Source: Azoarcus olearius (GTDB lineage Bacteria; Pseudomonadota; Gammaproteobacteria; Burkholderiales; Rhodocyclaceae). Taken from it: a stretch of 64,000 nt of DNA. A program made the translations under genes and the position numbers. Below, piece after piece: positions 42,995-52,686 of this stretch. Numbering within the stretch: the first letter of the stretch is position 1; each line of letters begins with the position of its first letter. Under the pieces are notes generated by a model that was given only the letters and a program-made list of their open reading frames with translations, did no database searches and was not told the DNA's origin. The stretch lies in assembly GCF_001682385.1 (NCBI RefSeq), contig NZ_CP016210.1, forward strand, positions 2,232,001 to 2,296,000, in the 5' to 3' direction.

Positions 42995-45191
42995 GCGTTC
43001 CTTCAAGAAGGAAGTGCAGCAACTGCGCATCCCCGCGGGCCAGGAGTTCCGCGGCGAAGGCATCCTGGCCATCACCAAGGCGCTCCTGCAGTCGGGCGTG
43101 GGCTATGTGGGTGGCTACCAGGGTTCGCCGATCTCCCACCTGATGGACGTGCTGGCCGACGCCAACGAGATCCTGCAGGAACTCGACGTCCACTTCGAAA
43201 CCAGCGCTTCGGAAGCCACCGCCGCCGCCATGCTGGCCGCCTCGGTGATGTACCCGATCCGCGGCGCGGTGACGTGGAAATCCACCGTCGGCACCAACGT
43301 TGCCTCCGACGCGCTTGCCAACCTCGCCTCCGGCGGCGTGACCGGCGGTGCGCTGATCATCATCGGCGAGGACTACGGCGAAGGCTCCTCCATCATGCAG
43401 GAGCGCTCGCACGCCTTCGCGATGAAGTCGCAGATGTGGCTGCTCGACCCGCGCCCCAACCTGGAATCCATCGTGCAGTCGGTGGAAGACGGCTTCGAGC
43501 TGTCGGAAGCCTCCAACACCCCGGTGATGCTGCAGGTGCGCATCCGCTCCTGTCACGTCCATGGCCGCTTCATCACCAAGGAAAACAAGCGCCCGCGCTA
43601 CACGCTGAAGCAGGCACTGGAAAACCCGGTGCGCGACACCAGCCGCATCGTGCTGCCGCCCGCCTCCTTCCAGCACGAGCACGAGAAGATCCAGCAGCGC
43701 TGGCCGGCCGCGGTGAAGTTCATCCGCGAAAGGAAGCTCAACGAGTTCTTCGACGGCGACTTCAAGGACATCGGCCTGATCCTGCAAGGCGGCCTCTACA
43801 ACGGCGTGATCCGCGCGCTGCAGCTGCTCGGCCTGGCCGACAGCTACGGCAACAGCCGCATCCCGATGTACGTGATGAACGTCACCTACCCGGTGATCGA
43901 CGAGGAAGTCGTCCAGTTCTGCGAAGGCAAGCGCGCGGTGCTGATGCTGGAAGAAGGCCAGCCCGACTACATCGAGCAGAACCTGCACGCCATCCTGCGC
44001 AAGGCCGGTGTCGCCACCCATCTGTCCGGCAAGGACGTGCTGCCGATGGCGGGTGAATACACCACCGCGGCGATGCGCGCCGGCATCGAGGCCTTCCTGA
44101 AGGCGCATCAGCCGGATGCGCTGGCCACTCACGAAGCGGTGGCCGCCGACGAAGTGGCCGAAGCCGCGGTGGCGCCGGTGCCCAAGGCCAAGCCGGCGGC
44201 GGTGCCGATCACTTTCCATCCCAAGGTCAAGGCGCTCGCCGACGTGGTGCCGCCCCGCCCCGCCGGCTTCTGCGTCGGCTGTCCGGAGCGGCCGATCTTC
44301 GCGGCGATGAAACTGGCCCAGGCCGACCTCGGCGAACACCATGTGTCGTGCGACATCGGCTGCCACCTGTTCTCCATCCTGCCGCCGTTCAACCTCGGCG
44401 CCACCACCATGGGCTACGGCCTGGGCGCGGCGTCCAGCTCGGCCTTCAACGTCAAGACCGGCAAGCGTTCGATCTCGGTGATGGGCGACGGCGGCTTCTG
44501 GCACAACGGCCTGACCTCCGGCATCGCCAACGCGGTGTTCAACAAGAACGACGGCGTCATCGTCATCGTCGACAACTATTACTCGTCGGCGACCGGCGGC
44601 CAGGACATTCCGTCCTCGCGTGCGGACAACCCGGACCGTTCCACCAAGAACCCGATCGAGGCCGCCATCAAGGGCGCGGGCGTGAAGTGGGTGCGCACCA
44701 TCGACCGCACCTACGACGTCGCCCGCATGCGCGACACGCTGGAAGAAGCACTGACCACCACCACCGACGGCCCCAAGGTCATCATCGCCCAGTCGGAATG
44801 CATGCTGAACCGCCAGCGCCGCGAAAAGCCGATCTTCACCAAGAAGGTGAAAGCGGGCGAGCGCGCGGTGAAGGAGCGCTTCGGCGTCGATCCGGACGTG
44901 TGCACCGGCGACCATGCCTGCATCCGCCTGTCCGGCTGCCCCTCGCTGTCGGTCAAGGACAGCGGCGATCCGCTCAAGGAAGATCCGGTGGCCCATGTCG
45001 ACAGCGGCTGCGTCGGTTGCGGCAACTGCGGCGAAGTGGCCGAAGCGGCGGTGCTGTGCCCGTCCTTCTACCGCGCCGACATCATCCACAACCCCACCGG
45101 CGGCGACCGCTTCATCGCGAAGATCCGCAGCGCGGTGATCGGCTGGCTGCAGCGCCGTCGCGCCGCCCGTCTGGCCCAGTACGCCCTGTGA
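42987..45191 (+). CDS. iorA: Indolepyruvate:ferredoxin oxidoreductase-like alpha subunit
   Basis: 734 residues. N-terminal pyrimidine-binding domain (about 20-210), a linker, a TPP domain with GDG at 500-502 ending IVIVDN, and a C-terminal ferredoxin-like part. The first cluster motif is C639-x2-D642-x2-C645 with C651, so one cysteine is replaced by Asp; the second has C675, C678, C681 and a distant C691. Family reaction: oxidative decarboxylation of aryl-2-oxoacids to acyl-CoA with reduction of ferredoxin. The start at 42987 is set by GGAAAGGAGA; the in-frame extension to 42819 is rejected. In this operon an aryl-glyoxylate such as isatinate is a possible substrate. Confidence 0.8.
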   Translation: MAERSFKKEVQQLRIPAGQEFRGEGILAITKALLQSGVGYVGGYQGSPISHLMDVLADANEILQELDVHFETSASEATAAAMLAASVMYPIRGAVTWKSTVGTNVASDALANLASGGVTGGALIIIGEDYGEGSSIMQERSHAFAMKSQMWLLDPRPNLESIVQSVEDGFELSEASNTPVMLQVRIRSCHVHGRFITKENKRPRYTLKQALENPVRDTSRIVLPPASFQHEHEKIQQRWPAAVKFIRERKLNEFFDGDFKDIGLILQGGLYNGVIRALQLLGLADSYGNSRIPMYVMNVTYPVIDEEVVQFCEGKRAVLMLEEGQPDYIEQNLHAILRKAGVATHLSGKDVLPMAGEYTTAAMRAGIEAFLKAHQPDALATHEAVAADEVAEAAVAPVPKAKPAAVPITFHPKVKALADVVPPRPAGFCVGCPERPIFAAMKLAQADLGEHHVSCDIGCHLFSILPPFNLGATTMGYGLGAASSSAFNVKTGKRSISVMGDGGFWHNGLTSGIANAVFNKNDGVIVIVDNYYSSATGGQDIPSSRADNPDRSTKNPIEAAIKGAGVKWVRTIDRTYDVARMRDTLEEALTTTTDGPKVIIAQSECMLNRQRREKPIFTKKVKAGERAVKERFGVDPDVCTGDHACIRLSGCPSLSVKDSGDPLKEDPVAHVDSGCVGCGNCGEVAEAAVLCPSFYRADIIHNPTGGDRFIAKIRSAVIGWLQRRRAARLAQYAL

Positions 45192-45211
45192 GCCCGAGGA
45201 GAGAAACAGAC

Positions 45212-46798
45212 ATGAGCAATATCGTTCTTCACCCGGGCACCCCGATCAAGATCGCCATCCTCGCCATGGGCGGCCAGGGCGGCGGCGTGCTCGCCGACTG
45301 GATCGTCGAGATGGCGGAACACGCCGGCTGGTGGGCGCAGACCACCTCGGTGCCGGGCGTCGCCCAGCGCACCGGCGCCACCATCTACTACCTGGAACTG
45401 CTGCCCGAATCCGCTGCCAAGGCCGCCGGCAAGCCGCCCACGCTGGCGATGATGCCCACCCCGGGCGACGTCGATCTGGTGGTGGCCGCCGAGCTGATGG
45501 AAGCCGGCCGCGCGATGCAGCGCGGGCTGGTGGCGCCGGACCGCACCACGCTGATCACCTCCACCCACCGCAGCTATTCGGTGACCGAAAAGGCCGCGCT
45601 TGGCAACGGCATCGGCGACCCCAACAAGGTGCTCGACGCCGGCCGCGAAGCCGCGAAGCGCGTGCTTGCCTTCGACCTGCAGGCCCTGGCTGAAAAGGCC
45701 GGCAGCGTGATCTCGGCCAGCCTGTTCGGCGCCATCGCCGGTTCGGGCGCCCTGCCCTTCGGCCGCGAAGCCTTCGAGGAAACCATCCGCTCCAGCGGCA
45801 AGGGCGTGGAGCCCAGCCTGCGCGCCTTCGCGCTCGGTTTCGAAGCCGCCTCCAAGGCGCCGGAAGTGCCGGCCGCGATCGACACCAGCCGCCCCGCCCC
45901 GGTCGTGCCCGACCGCGTTGCCAACCCGCAAGTGCAGAAGCTGCTCGACAAGGTGAAGGCGGAATTTCCGCCGGTCGCGCACGGCATGCTGGTCGCCGGC
46001 CTGCGTCGCCTGATCGACTACCAGGACGTCGCCTACGCCGCCGAATACCTGCAGAAGTGCGGCGAGCTGCGCGCGCTCGACGAACGCAACGGCGGCGAAG
46101 CCAAGGGCTGGGCGCTGACCCAGGCCGCGGCCCATCGCATTGCGGTGGCGATGAGCTACGACGACGTGATCCGCGTCGCCGACCTCAAGACCCGCGGCAG
46201 CCGCTTCGAGCGCGTCAAGAAGGAAGTCGGCGCCAAGGCGGACCAGCTGGTCTACACCACCGAGTTCATGCATCCGCGCCTGGAAGAGATCTGCGGCACC
46301 CTGCCCGCCGGCCTCGGCCGCTGGCTGGAAAACTCCAAGGGCATCGGCGGCTTCGTCAAGCGCAAGATGGAACACGGCCGCCGCGTCCGCACCGGCACGC
46401 TGACCTGGTTCCTGGCGCTCTACGCGCTGGCCGGCATGCGCCGCTTCCGCCGCAGCCTGCTGCGCCACCAGATCGAGACCGCGCAGCAGAAGGACTGGCT
46501 GGAGCGCGTGGTGCGCCTGGTCGGCAAGGGCGACTACGACCTCGCCGTGGAAACCCTCCACTGCCGCCGCATCGTCAAGGGCTACAGCGGCACCCACGAC
46601 CGTGGCGACAAGCGTTTTGCCGCGCTGATGAAGGCCGCGGACGAACTGGCGGGCCGCCCGCAGGCCGCCGCCACCCTGCATCAGCTGCTGGAAGCGGCAA
46701 TGGCGGACGAACAGGGCCGCCAGCTCGATGCGCAGCTCGGCATGCTGCTCAAGGGCAACCTGACCGCCGGCAATCAACTGGCCCGCCAAGCGGCCTGA
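45212..46798 (+). CDS. iorB: Indolepyruvate:ferredoxin oxidoreductase-like beta subunit, long form
   Basis: 528 residues: an N-terminal gamma-type domain (about 10-200, AILAMGGQGGGVLADWIV) and a long helical C-terminal extension (about 230-520) rich in charged residues, seen in the larger IorB-type proteins of proteobacteria. It pairs with the alpha subunit encoded 20 bp upstream. GAGGAG lies 12 bp before the ATG. The extension has no motif I can assign. Confidence 0.8.
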   Translation: MSNIVLHPGTPIKIAILAMGGQGGGVLADWIVEMAEHAGWWAQTTSVPGVAQRTGATIYYLELLPESAAKAAGKPPTLAMMPTPGDVDLVVAAELMEAGRAMQRGLVAPDRTTLITSTHRSYSVTEKAALGNGIGDPNKVLDAGREAAKRVLAFDLQALAEKAGSVISASLFGAIAGSGALPFGREAFEETIRSSGKGVEPSLRAFALGFEAASKAPEVPAAIDTSRPAPVVPDRVANPQVQKLLDKVKAEFPPVAHGMLVAGLRRLIDYQDVAYAAEYLQKCGELRALDERNGGEAKGWALTQAAAHRIAVAMSYDDVIRVADLKTRGSRFERVKKEVGAKADQLVYTTEFMHPRLEEICGTLPAGLGRWLENSKGIGGFVKRKMEHGRRVRTGTLTWFLALYALAGMRRFRRSLLRHQIETAQQKDWLERVVRLVGKGDYDLAVETLHCRRIVKGYSGTHDRGDKRFAALMKAADELAGRPQAAATLHQLLEAAMADEQGRQLDAQLGMLLKGNLTAGNQLARQAA

Positions 46799-46843
46799 GC
46801 CACGGCAGAAAAATCGAACGGGACGAGAGAGGACGACACCGAA

Positions 46844-47821
46844 ATGCCAGAACTGGAACTCACGATCAGCGCGATCGAGGCGGAAACGCCGCTGATCCGC
46901 ACCCTTCACCTGCGGGCGCCGGCGGGAAGCTCCCTCCCTGCCTTCACGCCTGGCGCCCACCTGCAGGTGAGCGTTCCGGGGCTGGCCGATGCGCGGTGCT
47001 ACTCCCTCGTCTCCTTCGATGCAGACGCCGCCGCCTTCGAGGCGCCGCTGGCCTACCGGCTGGGCGTGCGGCTCGAAGACGCCAGCCGCGGCGGCTCGCG
47101 CTACATGCACGGCCTCGCCGTGGGCGACACGGTCAAGGTCAGCGGCCCCAAGAACGACTTTCCGCTGCACGCCGCGGAAGCAGGCGAGCGCCCGATCGTG
47201 CTGATCGCCGGCGGCATCGGCATCACGCCGATCGCGGCGATGGCGGCCTCGCTGCAGGCGTCCGGCCGCGCCTTTGAACTGCACTACAGCGGCCGCAGCC
47301 GTGACCAGCTTGCCTTCGTCGATGAACTCGCCGCGCTCGCCGGCAATGCCTTCTTCGTCCATGCCGACGACGACCCCGCCAGCCGGCTCGACCTCGGCGC
47401 CCTGCTCGATGGTCTGGACACCGCCCAGCACCTGTACGTGTGCGGCCCCAAGGGCATGATCGACGCGCTGATCGAAGGCGCCAAGACGCGCGGCTGGCCC
47501 TCGGAGCGCGTGCATTTCGAACTCTTCGCCGCGGCCGCGCCGGTGGCGGGCGATCAGGCGTTCGAGGTGGAGCTGGCGCAATCCGGCAAGGTGCTGCTGA
47601 TTCCGGCCGACAAGACCATCCTCGACGTGATGGAGGCCGAAGGCTGCGACCCGATGTACGACTGCAAGCGCGGCGAATGCGGCGTGTGCACCGCCACGGT
47701 GCTGGAAGGCGTGCCCGACCACCGCGACTACTTCCTGTCCGACGCCGAAAAGGCCGGCGGCAAACTGATTCAGATCTGCATCTCGCGCGCGAAGACGCCG
47801 CGCCTGGTGCTCGATCTCTGA
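46844..47821 (+). CDS. Phthalate-dioxygenase-reductase-type oxygenase reductase
   Basis: 325 residues in PDR/VanB order: flavin domain (RCYSLVS near 50), NAD domain (GGIGITPI near 125, CGPKGMI near 204) and C-terminal plant-type [2Fe-2S] domain (C274, C279, C282, C312). It is opposite in domain order to the OxoR-like protein at 22844-23866. It should reduce the Rieske dioxygenase encoded 17 bp downstream. Confidence 0.9.
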   Translation: MPELELTISAIEAETPLIRTLHLRAPAGSSLPAFTPGAHLQVSVPGLADARCYSLVSFDADAAAFEAPLAYRLGVRLEDASRGGSRYMHGLAVGDTVKVSGPKNDFPLHAAEAGERPIVLIAGGIGITPIAAMAASLQASGRAFELHYSGRSRDQLAFVDELAALAGNAFFVHADDDPASRLDLGALLDGLDTAQHLYVCGPKGMIDALIEGAKTRGWPSERVHFELFAAAAPVAGDQAFEVELAQSGKVLLIPADKTILDVMEAEGCDPMYDCKRGECGVCTATVLEGVPDHRDYFLSDAEKAGGKLIQICISRAKTPRLVLDL

Positions 47822-47837
47822 CCCAAGGGGGACAACG

Positions 47838-49160
47838 ATGAGCACGACCAACACGTATCGCGGCAACCCGGACGCCATCCGCGCGCTGGTGCGCGACACC
47901 GAGGTGCACAAGGACACCTACATCGACCAGGAGCTGTTCGAGCTGGAGATGGAGCATCTCTTCGCCAACACCTGGGTCTATGTCGGCCACGCCAGCCAGG
48001 TGCCGAACAAGGGCGACTATTACACCACCACCGTCGGCACCGAGCCGGTGGTGATGGTGCGCCACACCGACGACAGCATCCGCGTGCTCTACAACCGCTG
48101 TCCGCACAAGGGCGTGAAGGTGGCGGGCGAGGTCTGTGGCAACACCGGCAAGTTCTTCCGCTGCCCCTACCACGCCTGGACCTTCAAGACCGACGGCAGC
48201 CTGCTCGCGATTCCGCTGAAGAAGGGCTACGAGAACACCGGCTTCGAAAACTGCGAGGCCAGCCAGGGCATGGCGCCGGTGAAGAACGTCAAGGTCTATC
48301 GCGACTTCGTGTTCTGCCGGCTGAACCCGGGGGGCCCCAGCTTCGAGGAATACTTCGGCGAATCGCTCTCCACCATCGACAACATGGTGGACCGCTCGCC
48401 CGAGGGCAAGCTGGAAGTCGCCGGCGGGGTGCTGCGCTACATGCACAACTGCAACTGGAAGATGCTGGTCGATAACCAGACCGACACCTGCCACCCGATG
48501 GTCGCCCACGAATCCTCGGCCGGCACCGCCGTGCGGGTGTGGAACGAGGCCCCGGAAGGCACGCCCAAGCCGATGGCGGTGGAGCTCTTCGCGCCCTTCA
48601 TGTCGCCCTACGAATTCTTCGAAGGCATGGGCATCCGCGTATGGGAAAACGGCCACGGCCACACCGGCGTGTCCAACTCGATCCACGCCGCCTACTCCGC
48701 CATCCCCGGCTACTGGGAGCAGATGGTGGCCGCCTACGGCGAGGACCGCGCCCACCAGATCCTCGGTGACGTGCGCCACAACACGGTGTACTGGCCCAAC
48801 ATCATGATCAAGGGCCCGATCCAGACCCTGCGCCTGTTCAAGCCGATCGCGGCGGACAAGACGCTGGTCGAGTCCTGGACCTTCCGCCTGGTCGGCGCGC
48901 CGGACATGCTGCTGGAGCGCACCACCATGTACAACCGCCTGATCAACGCCCCCACCTCGGTGGTCGGCCACGACGACCTCGAAATGTACGAGCGCGCCCA
49001 GGAAGGCCTGCACGCCCGCGGCCGCGACTGGATCAACGTCGGCCGCCTGTACGACCCCGCCGAGAAGGACCAGAAGAACGTGGTGACCAACGGCACCAAC
49101 GAAATGCAGATGCGCGCCCAGTTCCGCGCGTGGCTGAAGTACATGACGGAAAGCATGTGA
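47838..49160 (+). CDS. Aromatic-ring-hydroxylating dioxygenase alpha subunit
   Basis: 440 residues. Rieske ligands C88, H90, C109, H112 (CPHKG, CPYHAW); mononuclear iron ligands H219 and H224 with D216 bridging (DNQTDTCHPMVAH). An alpha/beta-type dioxygenase like those for benzoate, anthranilate or IacC. With the PDR-type reductase and the beta subunit it forms a complete two-component dioxygenase. Substrate unknown; an aromatic acid or N-heteroarene is likely given neighbouring genes. Confidence 0.9.
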   Translation: MSTTNTYRGNPDAIRALVRDTEVHKDTYIDQELFELEMEHLFANTWVYVGHASQVPNKGDYYTTTVGTEPVVMVRHTDDSIRVLYNRCPHKGVKVAGEVCGNTGKFFRCPYHAWTFKTDGSLLAIPLKKGYENTGFENCEASQGMAPVKNVKVYRDFVFCRLNPGGPSFEEYFGESLSTIDNMVDRSPEGKLEVAGGVLRYMHNCNWKMLVDNQTDTCHPMVAHESSAGTAVRVWNEAPEGTPKPMAVELFAPFMSPYEFFEGMGIRVWENGHGHTGVSNSIHAAYSAIPGYWEQMVAAYGEDRAHQILGDVRHNTVYWPNIMIKGPIQTLRLFKPIAADKTLVESWTFRLVGAPDMLLERTTMYNRLINAPTSVVGHDDLEMYERAQEGLHARGRDWINVGRLYDPAEKDQKNVVTNGTNEMQMRAQFRAWLKYMTESM

Positions 49161-49207
49161 GTCGAGAAGCGTCGCCGTTGCACCACGCGTGTCACGGCCC
49201 GGTTCTA

Positions 49208-49303
49208 GTTCCTCCCCCTTCAAGGGGAAGGCTAGAAGGGGGATGGGGTTGGGGCTGCGCAAAACCCCATCCCCACCCCAACCCTCCCCTTGAAGGGGAG
49301 GGA
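49208..49303. repeat. Interspersed repeat R6, inserted between dioxygenase subunit genes
   Basis: An inverted pair: CCCCCTTCAAGGGGAAGG...GGGATGGGG and AACCCCATCCCCACCCC...CCCCTTGAAGGGGAGGG, separated by about 14 bases, able to fold into one long hairpin. It lacks the small-hairpin module of the other copies. It lies inside an operon, between the alpha and beta subunit genes. Confidence 0.85.
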
Positions 49304-49380
49304 GTTTGGCCACCGGGCCTGCCCCGCCTGAGCGCGCGCACCGACGCACGGAGCTGCGACACCCGCAAAAGGACAACGCC

Positions 49381-49863
49381 ATGACCGCCATCACCGAAAA
49401 GACCCTCACCGACTTCGTCTATGCCGAAGCCCGCATGCTCGACGAGCAGCGCTTCAACGACTGGCTCGCGCTCTTCACCGACGACGCCTACTACTGGATG
49501 CCGCTCGCCCACGACCAGCAGGACCCCAAGCTCCATACCTCGCTGCTGTACGAAGACACGCTGCTGCTGCGCGTGCGCATCGAGCGCCTGAACGGCCAGC
49601 GCACCTTCTCGCAGCAGCCCAAGAGCCGCTGCCATCACCTGCTGCAGGCCCCGAGCATCGAAGCCTTCGACGCCGACAAGGGCGAATACACCGTGCGCAC
49701 CGCCTTCCACTACACCGAAACCCGCCAGGACAAGCAGACGCTGTATGCCGGCTGGGCCACCCATCAACTCGTCGCGGTGGATGGCGTGCTCAAGATCCGC
49801 CAGAAGCGCGTCGATCTGGTCAATTGCGATGCCGCCTTCGGCAACATCCAGCTCTTCATGTAA
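49381..49863 (+). CDS. Aromatic-ring-hydroxylating dioxygenase beta subunit
   Basis: 160 residues of the NTF2-like small-subunit fold (DFVYAEARMLDEQRFNDWLALF, SRCHHLLQAP, C-terminal NIQLF). It has a structural role in the alpha3beta3 oxygenase. The ATG at 49381 has AAGGA upstream; the longer frame starts inside repeat R6. The 220-bp gap to the alpha gene, filled by the repeat, is unusual for this gene pair. Confidence 0.9.
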   Translation: MTAITEKTLTDFVYAEARMLDEQRFNDWLALFTDDAYYWMPLAHDQQDPKLHTSLLYEDTLLLRVRIERLNGQRTFSQQPKSRCHHLLQAPSIEAFDADKGEYTVRTAFHYTETRQDKQTLYAGWATHQLVAVDGVLKIRQKRVDLVNCDAAFGNIQLFM

Positions 49864-49876
49864 GGCGGAGAACATC

Positions 49877-51511
49877 TTGGCAAACACTGTTCATCAGGCC
49901 TTCTCGCTCGCCGCGGTGCGTTGGGCGAAACAGCCCTTCCTCTGCATCCTGCCGGAGACCGCGCAGATTTACGGCATCGCCGCCGGCGAACTGCGCTATG
50001 CCGAGGCGGCGGAGCGCATCGAGTTCCTGCGCGCCGCCTATGCCGCCGCCGGCTACGGCCACGGCCACCGCGTCGGCATCCTGCTGGAGAACCGGCCCGG
50101 CTTCTTCCTGCACTGGTTTGCCCTCAATGCGCTTGGCGTCTCGGTGGTGCCGATCAACCCGGACATGCGCGCGGCCGAGCTTGAATACCTGATCGGGCAT
50201 TCGGAGATCGCGCTGGCGGTTGCGCTGCCCCATCGCCATGACGACCTGATCGCCGCCGCCGACAAGGCCGGGCGTCCGTTCAAGGTGATGGCGGAGCGTG
50301 ATCTGCCGCCGGCCGCCGCCTTCCCGGCGCCGCTGGCGGACACCGCACCGCACGAGCTGACCGAATGCGCCCTGCTCTACACCTCCGGCACCACCGGCCG
50401 GCCGAAGGGCTGCATCCTGCCCAACCGCTACTTCCTGCATGCGGGCAAGTGGTACTCGGAGATCGGCGGACTGGCCGCATTGCAACCCGGCCGCGAACGC
50501 ATGATCACGCCGCTGCCGCTGGTGCACATGAATGCCATGGCCTACTCCGCGATGGCGATGGTGATGACCGGCGGCTGCCTGATCCCGCTCGACCGCTTCC
50601 ACCCGCGCAGCTGGTGGGCGAGCGTGCGCGAATCGCGCGCCACCGTGGTGCACTACCTGGGCGTGATGCCGGCGATGCTGATGAAGGCCGAGCCCACCGT
50701 GGCCGACCGCGAACACAGCGTGCGCTTCGGCTTCGGCGCCGGGGTGGACCGCACCCTGCACGGCATCTTCGAGGAACGCTTCGGCTTCCCGCTGCTGGAA
50801 GCCTGGGCGATGACCGAAACCGGCGCCGGCGCCGTCGTCATCGCCAACAAGGAGCCGCGCCACATCGGCACCTCCTGCTTCGGCAAGGAAGAGGCCGATG
50901 TGCTGGTGCGCATCGTCAAGGACGACGGCACCGAGGCCGCCGCCGAGGAACAGGGCGAACTGCTGGTACGCCACGCCGGTGAAGACCCGCGCTACGGCTT
51001 CCTCGCCGGCTACCTGAAGGACCCGGCGGCCACCGACGAAGCCTGGGCTGGCGGCTGGTTCCACACCGGCGACATCGTGCGCCGCGACGCCGACGGCTAT
51101 CTGCACTTCGTCGATCGCAAGAAGAACGTCATCCGCCGCAGCGGCGAGAACATCGCCGCAGTGGAAGTGGAGGCCGTGCTGCAGCAGCACCCGCTGGTGA
51201 AGTCGGTGGCCGTCGCCGCGGTGCCCGACGCGGTGCGCGGCGACGAGGTGATGGCGCTGGTGGTGGCGCAGGACTGGCCGGCCGACCGCGCCGCGATGGA
51301 AGCGGCCGCCGCCGACCTGGTGAACTGGACGCTGTCGCAGCTTGCGTACTACAAGGCGCCGGGCTACGTCGCCTTCGTGCCCGCGCTGCCGCTCACCACC
51401 ACCAACAAGATCCAGCGCGGCGAACTCAAGGCGCTTGCACCAACACTGGTCGATAGCCCCGACTGTGTGAACACCTGCGCAATGAAGAAGCGGCAGGGGG
51501 ATCACAAGTGA
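49877..51511 (+). CDS. AMP-forming acyl/aryl-CoA ligase
   Basis: 544 residues of the adenylate-forming family: P-loop YTSGTTGRPKG near 170, GWFHTGD near 395 and KKNVIRRSGENI near 417. It activates a carboxylic acid with ATP and CoA; closest in feel to CaiC/cyclohexanecarboxylate-CoA ligase types. The start is TTG at 49877, supported by GGAG six bases upstream; no suitable ATG exists. The stop overlaps the thiolase-like gene. It probably makes the CoA ester on which the next two proteins act. Confidence 0.85.
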   Translation: MANTVHQAFSLAAVRWAKQPFLCILPETAQIYGIAAGELRYAEAAERIEFLRAAYAAAGYGHGHRVGILLENRPGFFLHWFALNALGVSVVPINPDMRAAELEYLIGHSEIALAVALPHRHDDLIAAADKAGRPFKVMAERDLPPAAAFPAPLADTAPHELTECALLYTSGTTGRPKGCILPNRYFLHAGKWYSEIGGLAALQPGRERMITPLPLVHMNAMAYSAMAMVMTGGCLIPLDRFHPRSWWASVRESRATVVHYLGVMPAMLMKAEPTVADREHSVRFGFGAGVDRTLHGIFEERFGFPLLEAWAMTETGAGAVVIANKEPRHIGTSCFGKEEADVLVRIVKDDGTEAAAEEQGELLVRHAGEDPRYGFLAGYLKDPAATDEAWAGGWFHTGDIVRRDADGYLHFVDRKKNVIRRSGENIAAVEVEAVLQQHPLVKSVAVAAVPDAVRGDEVMALVVAQDWPADRAAMEAAAADLVNWTLSQLAYYKAPGYVAFVPALPLTTTNKIQRGELKALAPTLVDSPDCVNTCAMKKRQGDHK

Positions 51512-52686
51512 GCACCCGCAAACGGCAAGGCTACGACGGCGTCGTCGCCGTGCTGCCGGTCACCATCCCGTATGCGCGCTACTCCACGCGCAGCGCGCAC
51601 TGGTGGCTGGGCCGCGCGCTCGGCGAACTGGTGCGCGGCAGCGGGCTGGCCAAAGCCGACATCGACGGCGTCTGCGTCTCCAGCTTCACGCTCGGCCCGG
51701 ATACCGCGGTCGGCCTGATGCAGCACCTCGGCATGAGCCCGCGCTGGCTGGACCACATCCCGATGGGTGGCGCCTCCGGCGTGGTCGCGCTGCGCCGTGC
51801 GGCGCGTGCAGTGCAGGCCGGCGACGCCGAAGTCATCGCCTGCATTGCCGGCGACACCAACGCGGTCGATTCCTTCCGCAATACCGTCAGCCAGTTCTCC
51901 CGCTTCGCGCAGGACGCGGTCTATCCCTACGGCGCCGGCGGCCCCAACGCCAGCTTCGCGCTGCTGACCGACTACTACATGCGGCACTACGGCGCCACCC
52001 GCGAGGACTTCGGCAAGCTCTGCGTCGCCCAGCGCGACAACGCGCTGAAGAACCCGCACGCGCTGATGAAGAAGCCGTTGACGCTGGCGCAGTACATGGA
52101 AGCGCGCGCGATCACCGACCCCATCCACCTGTTCGACTGCGTGATGCCCTGCGCCGGGGCGGAAGGCTATCTGGTGATGACCGAGGACCGCGCCCGAGCG
52201 CTGAAGCTGCCCTTCGTGCGCATCCGTTCCACCATCGAACGCCACAACGCCTTCCCGCAAGACCCGATCCAGTTCCGCGGCGGCTGGGCGATGGACAAGG
52301 ATGCGCTCTATGAGCACGCCGGCATCGCGCCCGCGGACGTTGATTTCCTCGAAACCTACGACGACTACCCGGTCATCAACATGATGCAGTTCGAGGACCT
52401 CGGCTTCTGTGCCAAGGGCGAGGCGCCCGCCTTCGTGCGCGAGCACAGCTTCACCATCGAAGGCAGCTTCCCCTTCAACACCTCGGGCGGCCAGCTTTCG
52501 GTGGGCCAGGCCGGCGCCGCCGGCGGCTACCTCGGCTTCGTGCAGGCGCTGCGCCAGCTCACCGGCGGCGCCGGCCGCACCCAGGTGCAGGACGCGAAGA
52601 TCGGCATGGTGTCCGGCTTCGGCATGATCAACTACGACCGCGGCCTGTGTTCCGGCGCCGCCGTCCTCGAACGGGGGCAGGCATGA
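51508..52686 (+). CDS. Thiolase-fold protein lacking the catalytic Cys and His (Ltp2-like)
   Basis: 392 residues, SCP-x/thiolase type. Where thiolases have the nucleophilic Cys (C-A-S-G), this protein has MGGASG, with Gly at position 88, and the GHP motif near the C terminus reads GQAGAAGG, so the His is Gln. The YDDYPVI tyrosines remain. Cys-less thiolase homologues such as Ltp2 work as retro-aldolases on beta-hydroxyacyl-CoAs together with a DUF35 partner, and a DUF35 protein is encoded next. GTG start, overlapping the ligase stop. A thioester carbon-carbon cleavage role is inferred. Confidence 0.82.
   Translation: MSTRKRQGYDGVVAVLPVTIPYARYSTRSAHWWLGRALGELVRGSGLAKADIDGVCVSSFTLGPDTAVGLMQHLGMSPRWLDHIPMGGASGVVALRRAARAVQAGDAEVIACIAGDTNAVDSFRNTVSQFSRFAQDAVYPYGAGGPNASFALLTDYYMRHYGATREDFGKLCVAQRDNALKNPHALMKKPLTLAQYMEARAITDPIHLFDCVMPCAGAEGYLVMTEDRARALKLPFVRIRSTIERHNAFPQDPIQFRGGWAMDKDALYEHAGIAPADVDFLETYDDYPVINMMQFEDLGFCAKGEAPAFVREHSFTIEGSFPFNTSGGQLSVGQAGAAGGYLGFVQALRQLTGGAGRTQVQDAKIGMVSGFGMINYDRGLCSGAAVLERGQA

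Noticed and set aside
45068-47917. 949-codon antisense frame over iorB and the reductase
   Set aside because: Shadow of two clear genes on the plus strand.
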